Origin: Utricularia gibba
Lineage: Eukaryota; Streptophyta; Magnoliopsida; Lamiales; Lentibulariaceae
Assembly: GCA_002189035.1 (NCBI GenBank)
Contig: NEEC01000361.1
Location: 1-29,650, forward strand
DNA: 29,650 nt
Direction of reading: 5' to 3'
The notes beneath the pieces are model-generated. The model was not told where the DNA came from. It did not search any database and saw only the letters and a program-made list of their open reading frames with translations. How positions within the stretch are numbered: the stretch's first letter is position 1; the number at the start of each line of letters is the position of its first letter. Both the position numbers and the translations under genes were made by a program. Positions 1 through 7,844 of the stretch are shown here, in pieces.

Positions 1-6
1 ACAACA
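1..6 (+). repeat. Tail end of the monomer preceding the window
   Basis: The first six bases (acaaca) are the last bases of a monomer that lies to the left, so the array continues beyond the window. Confidence 0.85.
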
Positions 7-636
7 TACTTTATACATGAGGAGGCGGTCTTGGGGGCACTTGGAACCGGAAAAAGATCAGCTTAGGCCTTGGCCCAAAGTAAGTTGTAGTCCGGCAAAT
101 AAAGTGATGTATTTATTATCGTTCGGTTTTCGGTGGCTGCCTACATGGTTTTTCAAGGAACCGCTTCTCGTTTTGTGGCGGCCAGTCTCGCTGGGAACTT
201 GGTCCTTGACGCCGATACTGTATTGCTCATGAGGTCAACCGGATGCAAATCAATTAAAAAAAATGATGCATTTTTTTAAATTACGATATCACGAGCACCC
301 TACATGATTTTTCAAACTCTTACTTTATACTTCAGGAGGTGGTCTTTGGGGGGAAGAGGAACCGGACAAAAGTCAGCTTAGGCTTGGTCCGAAAGTAAGT
401 TGTAGCCCGGCAATGAAAGTGATGTATTTATTAACGTTCGGTATTCGCGGGCTGCCTACATGGTTTTTCAAGGAACCGCTTCTCGTTTTGTGACGGCCAG
501 TCTCGCTGGGAACTTGGTCCTTCATCCCCATTCTGTATGGCTCATGAGGTCAACTGGATGCAAATCGATTAAAAAAAATGATGCACTTGTTTAAATTATG
601 ATGTCACGTGCACCTCACATGATTTTTTCAACAACT
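7..636 (+). repeat. Chimeric monomer plus type B monomer (first copy of a duplicated pair)
   Basis: Monomers start at 7 and 321. The first has an ordinary type 1 left half (aggaggcgg, tccggcaaataaag, ttatcg) but a type C tail: tattgctc near 225, accggatg and cacgagcaccc. It therefore looks recombinant between type 1 and type C. The second is type B (cttcaggaggtgg, ggaagaggaacc, ggcaatgaaag) with private changes: ttcggtattcgcggg, tgtgacggcc and ccttcatcccc. The same private changes recur in the pair at 2209-2839, so the two pairs are a recent duplication seven monomers apart. Confidence 0.9.
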
Positions 637-951
637 TACTTTATACTTGAGAAGGCGGTCTTTGGGTGCACTTGGAAACGGAAAAAGATCAGCTTAGGCC
701 TTGGCCCAAAGTAAGTTGTAGCCCGGCAAAGAAAGTGATGTATTTATTAACGTTCGGTTTTCCGTGTTGCCTACAAGGTTTTTCAAGGAACAGCTTCTCG
801 TTTTGTGGCGGCCACTCTCGCTAGGAACTTGGTCCTTGACCCCAATTCTGTATGGCTCATGAGGTGAACTGGATGCAAATCGATTAAAAAAAATGATGCA
901 TTTGTTTAAATTACGATGTCACGTTCACTCCACATGATTTTTTTAACAACA
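637..951 (+). repeat. Diverged type 2-like monomer
   Basis: This copy has type 2 core markers (cggcaaagaaag, ttaacg, gtgttgcc, acagctt) but many private changes: cttgagaaggcgg, ggtgcacttggaaacgg, tttccgtgttgcctacaagg, ccactctcgctagg, gaggtgaact and acgttcactcc. Its left edge (ttgag, gtctttgggtgcac) resembles type C. It looks like an older, unhomogenised copy. Confidence 0.85.
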
Positions 952-1267
952 TACTTTATACATGAGGAGGCGGTCTTGGGGGCACTTGGAACCGGAAAAA
1001 GATCAGCTTAGGCCTTGGCCCAAAGTAAGTTGTAGTCCGGCAAATAAAGTGATGTATTTATTATCGTTCGGTTTTCGGGGGCTGCCTACATGGTTTTTCA
1101 AGGAACCGCTTCTCGTTTTGTGGCGGCCAGTCTCGCTGGGAACTTGGTCCTTGACCCGATTCTGTATGGCTCATGAGGTCAACTGGATGCAAATCGATTA
1201 AAAAAAAATGATGCATTTGTTTAAATTATGATGTCACGTGCACCCCACATGATTTTTTTCAACAACT
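952..1267 (+). repeat. Type 1 monomer leading into the diverged C-like pair
   Basis: Ordinary type 1 markers are present: tccggcaaataaag, ttatcg, gggggctgcc, ccgctt. Its right edge reads tttcaacaacttact instead of the usual taacaacatact. That cttact form otherwise precedes type C monomers, as at 1581, 5963 and 7845. Confidence 0.88.
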
Positions 1268-1580
1268 TACTTTATACTTGAGGAGGCGGTCTTGGGGTGC
1301 AGCTGGAACGGGACAAAGGTAAGGTTTGGCTTGCCCGAGAGTTAGTTGTAGCCCGGCAAAAAAAAGTGATGTATTTATTAATGTTCGGTTTTCGGTGTTC
1401 CCTACATGGTTTTTCAAGGAACAGCTTCTCGTTTTGTGGCGGCCAGTCTCGCTAGGAACTTGGTCCGGGCCCGCGATTCTTTATGGCTCATGAGGACAAA
1501 GGATGCAAATCGATGAATACAATGTTGCATTTCTTTAAATTGCGATATCACGTGCACCCCACATGATTTTTTCAACAACT
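1268..1580 (+). repeat. Strongly diverged C-like monomer
   Basis: This is the most diverged copy I can see. The left third is C-like (gacaaaggtaaggtttgg, gagagttagttg). The middle has ttaatgttcgg and gtgttccctac. The segment normally reading ggtccttgaccccgattctg is replaced by ggtccgggcccgcgattctt. The right part carries gaggacaaaggatg, gatgaatacaatgttgc and aaattgcgatatc, markers of the 1g tail. It combines features of several types and may be an ancestral or strongly converted copy. Confidence 0.85.
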
Positions 1581-1893
1581 TACTTTATACTTGAGCAGGC
1601 GGTCTTTGGGTGCACCTGGAACGGGACAAAGGTAAGTTTGGCTTGCACCGAGAGTTAGTTGTAGTCTGGCAAATAAAGTGATGTATTTATTATCGTTCGG
1701 TTTTCGGGGCTGCCTACATGGTTTTCAAGGAACAGGTTCTCGTTTTGTGGCGGCCAGTCTCGCTGGGAACTTGGTCCTTGACCCCGATTCTGTATGGCTC
1801 AAGAGGTCAACTGGATGCAAATCGATTAAAAAAAATGATGCATTTGTTTAAATTATGATGTCACTTTCACCCCACATGATTTTTTTAACAACA
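1581..1893 (+). repeat. C/1 hybrid monomer
   Basis: The left third is type C (cttgagcaggcgg, gtctttgggtgcac, tttggcttgcaccg, gagttagttg, tctggcaaataaag). The right part is an ordinary type 1 tail (ggctcaagagg, aaatcgatt, ttatgatgtcac) without the tattgctc and gagcaccc markers of full C copies. It is followed by a type 2 monomer rather than type B, so the C-B linkage seen further right is absent here. Confidence 0.85.
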
Positions 1894-2208
1894 TACTTTA
1901 TACATGAGGAGGCGGTCTTGGGGGGCACTTGGAACCGGAAAAAGATCAGCTTAGGCCTTGACCCAAAGTAAGTTGTAGCCCAGCAAAGAAAGTGATGTAT
2001 TTATTAACGTTCGGTTTTAGGTGTTGCCTATATGGTTTTTCAAGGAACAGCTTCTCGTTTTGTGGCGGCCAGTCTCGCTGGGAACTTGGTCCTTGACCCC
2101 AATTCTGTATGGCTCATGAGGTCAACTGGATGCAAATCGATTAAAAAAAATGATGCATTTGTTTAAATTACGATGTCACGTGCACCCCACATGATTTTTT
2201 TCACAACA
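1894..2208 (+). repeat. Type 2 monomer with ttttaggtgttg variant
   Basis: It has cagcaaagaaag, ttaacg and acagctt of type 2, with ttttaggtgttgcctatatgg in place of ttttcggtgttgcctacatgg. The ttttagg change links it to the type 1 variants expanded at 2840-3780 and 4403-5336. It ends with tttcacaacata, a junction form used before type 1 monomers elsewhere. Confidence 0.85.
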
Positions 2209-2839
2209 TACTTTATACATGAGGAGGCGGTCTTGGGGGCACTTGGAACCGGAAAAAAGATCAGCTTAGGCCTTGGCCCAAAGTAAGTTGTAGTCCGGCA
2301 AATAAAGTGATGTATTTATTATCGTTCGGTTTTCGGTGGGCTGCCTACATGGTTTTTCAAGGAACCGCTTCTCGTTTTGTGGCGGCCAGTCTCGCTGGGA
2401 ACTTGGTCCTTGACGCCGATACTGTATTGCTCATGAGGTCAACCGGATGCAAATCAATTAAAAAAAATGATGCATTTTTTAAATTACGATATCACGAGCA
2501 CCCTACATGATTTTTTCAAACTCTTACTTTATACTTCAGGAGGTGGTCTTGGGGGGGAAGAGGAACCGGACAAAAGTCAGCTTAGGCTTGGTCCGAAAGT
2601 AAGTTGTAGCCCGGCAATGAAAGTGATGTATTTATTAACGTTCGGTATTCGCGGGCTGCCTACATGGTTTTTCAAGGAACCGCTTCTCGTTTTGTGACGG
2701 CCAGTCTCGCTGGGAACTTGGTCCTTCATCCCCATTCTGTATGGCTCATGAGGTCAACTGGATGCAAATCGATTAAAAAAAAGATGCACTTGTTTAAATT
2801 ATGATGTCACGTGCACCTCACATGATTTTTTTAACAACA
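2209..2839 (+). repeat. Second copy of the chimeric + type B pair
   Basis: Monomers start at 2209 and 2525. The pair matches 7-636, including private substitutions (gccgatactgtattgctc, aaatcaatt, ttcggtattcgcgg, tgtgacgg, ccttcatcccc). The differences I can see are single-base length changes in homopolymer runs, such as gtggctg versus gtgggctg. The offset between the copies is 2202-2204 bp. Confidence 0.92.
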
Positions 2840-3780
2840 TACTTTATACATGAGGAGGCGGTCTTGGGGGCACTTGGAACCGGAAAAAGATCAGCTTAGG
2901 CCTTGGCCCAAAGTAAGTTGTAGTCCGGCAAATAAAGTGATGCATTTATTATCGTTCGGTTTTAGGTGTTGCCTACATGGTTTTTCAAGGAACGCTTCTC
3001 GTTTTGTGGCGGCCAGTCTCGCTGGGAACTTGGTCCTTGATCCGATTCTGTATGGCTCATGAGGTCAACTGGATGCAAATCGATTAAAAAAAATGATGCA
3101 TTTGTTTAAATTATGATGTCACGTGCACCTCACATGATTTTTTTAACAACATACTTTATACATGAGGAGGCGGTCTTGGGGGCACTTGGAACCGGAAAAA
3201 GATCAGCTTAGGCCTTGGCCCAAAGTAAGTTGTAGTCCGGCAAATAAAGTGATGCATTTATTATCGTTCGGTTTTAGGTGTTGCCTACATGGTTTTTCAA
3301 GGAACCGCTTCTCGTTTTGTGGCGGCCAGTCTCGCTGGGAACTTGGTCCTTGATCTCGATTCTGTATGGCTCATGAGGTCAACTGGATGCAAATCGATTA
3401 AAAAAAATGATGCACTTGTTTAAATTATGATGTCACGTGCACCTCACATGATTTTTTTAACAACATACTTTATACATGAGGAGGCGGTCTTGGGGGGCAC
3501 TTGGAACCGGAAAAAGATCAGCTTAGGCCTTGGCCCAAAGTAAGTTGTAGTCCGGCAAATAAAGTGATGCATTTATTATCGTTCGGTTTTAGGTGTTGCC
3601 TACATGGTTTTTCAAGGAACCGCTTCTCGTTTTGTGGCGGCCAGTCTCGCTGGGAACTTGGTCCTTGATCTCGATTCTGTATGGCTCATGAGGTCAACTG
3701 GATGCAAATCGATTAAAAAAAATGATGCATTTGTTTAAATTATGATGTCACGTGCACCCCACATGATTTTTTTAACAACA
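2840..3780 (+). repeat. Three near-identical type 1 monomers with gatgcattta and ttttaggtgttg
   Basis: Monomers start at 2840, 3152 and 3466. All share gtgatgcatttattatcg (usual form gtgatgtattta) and ttttaggtgttgcc, found together only here. The second and third also share gatctcgattctg. The private combination shows a recent local tandem amplification of one monomer. Confidence 0.92.
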
Positions 3781-4402
3781 TACTTTATACATGAGGAGGC
3801 GGTCTTGGGGGCACTTGGAACGGGAAAAAGGTCAGCTTAGGCCTTGGCCCAAAGTAAGTTGTAGTGCAAATAAAGTGATGTATTTATTACGTTCGGTTTT
3901 CGGGGCTGCCTACATGGTTTTTCAAGGAACTGCTTCTCGTTTTGTGGCGGCCAGTCTCGCTGGGAACTTGGTCCTTGACCCCAATTCTGTATGGCTCATG
4001 AGGTCAACTGGATGCAAATCGATTAAAAAAAATGATGCATTTGTTTAAATTATGATGTCACGTGCACCCCACATGATTTTTTTAACAACATACTTTATAC
4101 ATTAGGTGGCGGTCTTGGGGGCACTTTGAACCGGAAAAAGGTCAGCCTAGGCCTTGGCCCAAAGTAAGTTGTAGCCCGGCAAATAAAGTGATGTATTTAT
4201 TATCGTTCGGTTTTCGGGGCTGCCTACATGGTTTTTCAAGGAACTGCTTCTCGTTTTGTGGCGGCCAGTCTCGCTGGGAACTTGGTCCTTGATCCGATTC
4301 TGTATGGCTCATGAGGTCAACTGGATGCAAATCGATTAAAAAAAATGATGCATTTGTTTAAATTATGATGTCACGTGCACCCACATGATTTTTTTAACAA
4401 CA
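3781..4402 (+). repeat. Two type 1 monomers with aactgctt
   Basis: Monomers start at 3781 and 4091. Both carry caaataaag, ggggctgcc and ggaactgctt; the last is a CpG to TpG form of ggaaccgctt. The first has a shortened tagtgcaaataaag and ttacg. The second starts cattaggtggcgg, and has cactttgaacc and cagcctagg. Both sit between the two ttttagg expansions. Confidence 0.88.
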
Positions 4403-5336
4403 TACTTTATACATGAGGAGGGTCTTGGGGGCACTTGGAACCGGAAAAAGATCAGCTTAGGCCTTGGCCCAAAGTAAGTTGTAGTCCGGCAAATAAAGTG
4501 ATGTATTTATTATCGTTCGGTTTTAGGTGTTGCCTACATGGTTTTTCAAGGAACCGCTTCTCGTTTTGTGGCGGCCAGTCTCGCTGGGAACTTGGTCCTT
4601 GATCCGATTCTGTATGGCTCATGAGGTCAACTGGATGCAAATCGATTAAAAAAATGATGCATTTGTTTAAATTATGATGTCACGTGCACCCACATGATTT
4701 TTTAACAACATACTTTATACATGAGAGGCGGTCTTGGGGGCACTTGGAACCGGAAAAAGATCAGCTTAGGCCTTGGCCCAAAGTAAGTTGTAGTCCGGCA
4801 AATAAAGTGATGTATTTATTATCGTTCGGTTTTAGGTGTTGCCTACATGGTTTTTCAAGGAACCGCTTCTCGTTTTGTGGCGGCCAGTCTCGCTGGGAAC
4901 TTGGTCCTTGATCCGATTCTGTATGGCTCATGAGGTCAACTGGATGCAAATCGATTAAAAAAAATGATGCATTTGTTTAAATTATGATGTCACGTGCACC
5001 CACATGATTTTTTAACAACATACTTTATACATGAGGAGGCGGTCTTGGGGGGCACTTGGAACCGGAAAAAAGATCAGCTTAGGCCTTGGCCCAAAGTAAG
5101 TTGTAGTCCGGCAAATAAAGTGATGTATTTATTATCGTTCGGTTTTAGGTGTTGCCTACATGGTTTTTCAAGGAACCGCTTCTCGTTTTGTGGCGGCCAG
5201 TCTCGCTGGGAACTTGGTCCTTGACCCCAATTCTGTATGGCTCATGAGGTCAACTGGATGCAAATCGATTTAAAAAAATGATGCATTTGTTTAAATTATG
5301 ATGTCACGTGCACCCCACATGATTTTTTTAACAACA
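4403..5336 (+). repeat. Three type 1 monomers with ttttaggtgttg (second expansion)
   Basis: Monomers start at 4403, 4711 and 5021. All keep gtgatgtatttattatcg but share ttttaggtgttgcc and ccgctt; the first two also share gatccgattctg and the short gcacccacatg. Their left edges differ by small indels (gaggagggtc, gagaggcggtc, gaggaggcggtc). They are relatives of the 2840-3780 cluster without the gatgcattta change. Confidence 0.9.
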
Positions 5337-5962
5337 TACTTTATACATGAGGAGGCGGTCTTGGGGGCACTTTGAACCGGAAAAAGGTCAGCTTAGGCCT
5401 TGGCCCAAAGTAAGTTGTAGCCCGGCAAATAAAGTGATGTATTTATTATCGTTCGGTTTTCGGGGGCTGCCTACATGGTTTTTCAAGGAACGCTTCTCGT
5501 TTTTTTGGCGGCCAGTCTCGCTGGGAACTTGGTCCTTGACCCCATTCTGTATGGCTCATGAGGTCAACTGGATGCAAATCGATTAAAAAAAATGATGCAT
5601 TTGTTTAAATTATGATGTCACGTGCACCCCACATGATTTTTTTAACAACATACTTTATACATGAGGAGGCGTCTTGGGGGCACTTGGAACCGGAAAAAGG
5701 TCAGCTTAGGCCTTGGCCCAAAGTAAGTTGTAGCCCAGCAAAGAAAGTGATGTATTTATTAACGTTCGGTTTTCGGTGTTGCCTACATGGTTTTTGAAGG
5801 AACAGCTTCTCATTTTGTGGCGGCCAGTCTCGCTGGGAACTTGGTCCTTGACCCCCATTCTGTATGGCTCATGAGGTCAACTGGATGTAAATCGATGAAT
5901 ACAATGTTGCATTTGTTTAAATTGCGATATCACGTGCACCTCACATGATTTTTTCAACAACT
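5337..5962 (+). repeat. Type 1 monomer and type 2 monomer with 1g tail, preceding the first compact HOR
   Basis: Monomers start at 5337 and 5651. The first is type 1 with gggggctg, aacgctt and ttttttggcgg. The second has a type 2 left part (cagcaaagaaag, ttaacg, gtgttgcc, acagcttctcatttt). Its right end is the 1g form: ggatgtaaatcgatgaatac, aatgttgc, aaattgcgatatc, cacctcacatg and caacaacttact. It is thus a type 2/1g hybrid sitting where 1g normally sits, directly before a C monomer. Confidence 0.87.
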
Positions 5963-6885
5963 TACTTTATACCCTAGCAGAAGGTCTTTGGGTGCACGTG
6001 GAACGGGACAAAGTAAGGTTTGGCTTGCACCGAGAGTTAGTTGTAGTCTGGCAAATAAAGTGATGTATTTATTATCGTTCGGTTTTCGGGGGCTGCCTAC
6101 ATGGTTTTTCAAGGAACCGCTTCTCGTTTTGTGGCGGCCAGTCTCGCTGGGAACTTGGTCCTTGACCCCGATTCTGTATTGCTCATGAGGTCAACCGGAT
6201 GCAAATCGATTAAAAAAAATGATGCATTTTTTTAAATTACGATATCACGAGCACCCTACATGATTTTTTTCAAACTCTTACTTTATACTTCAGGAGGTGG
6301 TCTTGGGGGGGAAGAGGAACCGGAAAAAAGTCAGCTTAGGCTTGGCCGAAAGTAAGTTGTAGGCCGGCAATGAAAGTGATGTATTTATTAACGTTCGGTT
6401 TTCGGGGCTGCCTACATGGTTTTTCAAGGAACCGCTTCTCGTTTTGTGGCGGCCAGTCTTGCTGGGAACTTGGTCCTTGACCCCGATTCTGTATGGCCCA
6501 TGAGGTCAACTAGATGCAAATTGATTAAAAAAAATGATGCATTTGTTTAAATTATGATGTCACCTGCACCCCACATGATTTTTTTAACAACATACTTTAT
6601 ACATGAGGAGGCGGTCTTGGGGGGCACTTGGAACCGGAAAAAGATCAGCTTAGGCCTTGGCCCAAAGTAAGTTGTAGCCCAACAAAGAAAGTGATGTATT
6701 TATTAACGTTCGGTTTTCGGTGTTGCCTACATGGTTTTTCAAGGAACAGCTTCTCGTTTTGTGGCGGCCAGTCTTGCTGGGAACTTGGTCCTTGACCCCG
6801 ATTCTGTATGGCCCATGAGGTCAACTGGATGCAAATTGATTAAAAAAAATGATGCATTTGTTTAAATTATGATGTCACGTGCACC

Positions 6886-7199
6886 CCACATGATTTTTTT
6901 AACAACATACTTTATACATGAGGAGGCGGTCTTGGGGGGCACTTGGAACCGGAAAAAGATCAGCTTAGGCCTTGGCCCAAAGTAAGTTGTAGCCCAGCAA
7001 AGAAAGTGATGTATTTATTAACGTTCGGTTTTCGGTGTTGCCTACATGGTTTTTCAAGGAACAGCTTCTCGTTTTTGGCGGCCAGTCTTGCTGGGAACTT
7101 GGTCCTTGACCCCGATTCTGTATGGCCCATGAGGTCAACTGGATGCAAATTGATTAAAAAAAATGATGCATTTGTTTAAATTATGATGTCACGTGCACC
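6886..7199 (+). repeat. Example monomer showing the two-half (ancient dimer) structure
   Basis: Taken from ccacatga to the next ccacatga, this 314-bp stretch splits into halves 6886-7040 and 7041-7199. Matching anchors in the same order are ccacatga (6886) with cctacatgg (7041), ggcgg (6925) with ggcgg (7077), acttgg (6941) with acttgg (7097), gcaaa (6997) with gcaaa (7145), and tgatgtattta (7007) with tgatgcatttg (7164). The offsets are 155, 152, 156, 148 and 157 bp. Colinearity of five anchors supports an origin by duplication of a ~156-bp ancestor. The halves are now too diverged to be called separate monomers. Confidence 0.75.
7188..7195. promoter_or_regulatory. Recurrent GTCACGTG (CACGTG palindrome) site, one per monomer
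   Basis: GTCACGTG sits about 20 bp before the T-rich end of most monomers; this is one example. It contains the palindromic E-box/G-box core CACGTG and matches the RTCACRTG pattern known as CDEI in budding-yeast centromeres and bound by bHLH proteins. It is altered in some copies: cacgagc in C tails, cacctgc near 6570 and 29590, and cacgttc near 924, 21505 and 25558. No binding function is shown by the sequence alone. Confidence 0.35.
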
Positions 7200-7844
7200 C
7201 CACATGATTTTTTTAACAACATACTTTATACATGAGGAGGCGGTCTTTGGGGCACTTGGAACCGGAAAAAGATCAGCTTAGGCCTTGGCCCAAAGTAAGT
7301 TGTAGCCCAGCAAAGAAAGATGTATTTATTAACGTTCGGTTTTCGGTGTTGCCTACATGGTTTTTCAAGGAACAGCTTCTCGTTTTGTGGCGGCCAGTCT
7401 CGCTGGGAACTTGGTCCTTGACCCCCATTCTGTATGGCTCATGAGGTCAACTGGATGCAAATCGATTAAAAAAAATGATGCACTTGTTTAAATTATGATG
7501 TCACGTGCACCCCACATGATTTTTTTAACAACATACTTTATACATGAGGAGGCGGTCTTGGGGCACTTGGAACCGGGAAAAAGATCAGCTTAGGCCTTGG
7601 CCCAAAGTAAGTTGTAGTCCGGCAAATAAAGTGATGTATTTATTCGTTCGGTTTTCGGGGCTGCCTACATGGTTTTTCAAGGAACCGCTTCTCGTTTTGT
7701 GGCGGCCAGTCTCGCTGGGAACTTGGTCCTTGACCCCCATTCTGTATGGCTCATGAGGTCAACTGGATGTAAATCGATGAATACAATGTTGCATTTGTTT
7801 AAATTGCGATATCACGTGCACCTCACATGATTTTTTCAACAACT

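Larger units (their letters stand above)
5963..7844 (+). repeat. Compact six-monomer higher-order repeat C-B-2T-2T-2C-1g
   Basis: Monomer starts: 5963 (C), 6279 (B), 6593 (2T), 6908 (2T), 7222 (2C), 7534 (1g). The C copy has ccctagcagaagg, tttggcttgcaccg, gagttagttg, tctggcaaat and the tattgctc / accggatg / cacgagcaccc tail. B has cttcaggaggtgg and ggcaatgaaag, with the 2T-like right half (agtcttgctgg, ggcccatg, caaattg). The first 2T carries cccaacaaag, the second cccagcaaag. The 1g copy ends gatgaatacaatgttgc and aaattgcgatatc. The same order recurs at 27142-28995, which is the main evidence for a higher-order unit of about 1.87 kb. Confidence 0.87.

Noticed and set aside
17-232. Recurrent + strand open frame starting MRRRSWGHLEPEK
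   Set aside because: It recurs because the monomer recurs. Indels between copies change its frame and end, no copy reads into the next monomer, and no known domain is seen.
2920-2945. AATAAA in caaataaag of type 1 monomers as a polyadenylation signal
   Set aside because: It is a single hexamer in an AT-rich repeat with no transcript context, and it is absent from type 2 copies (caaagaaag).
6931-6940. G-quadruplex at the cttgggggg run
   Set aside because: There is only one long G-run per monomer at this place, and the other G-runs are too far or too short to make a convincing four-run motif.
6981-6990. aaaGTAAGT as a 5' splice donor in each monomer
   Set aside because: It matches the donor consensus but has no exon, acceptor or coding context.
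6960-7148. Recurrent - strand open frame starting MHPVDLM
   Set aside because: It is antisense to the same satellite stretch and is disrupted by homopolymer indels in many monomers. There is no conserved product and no sign of selection on codons.
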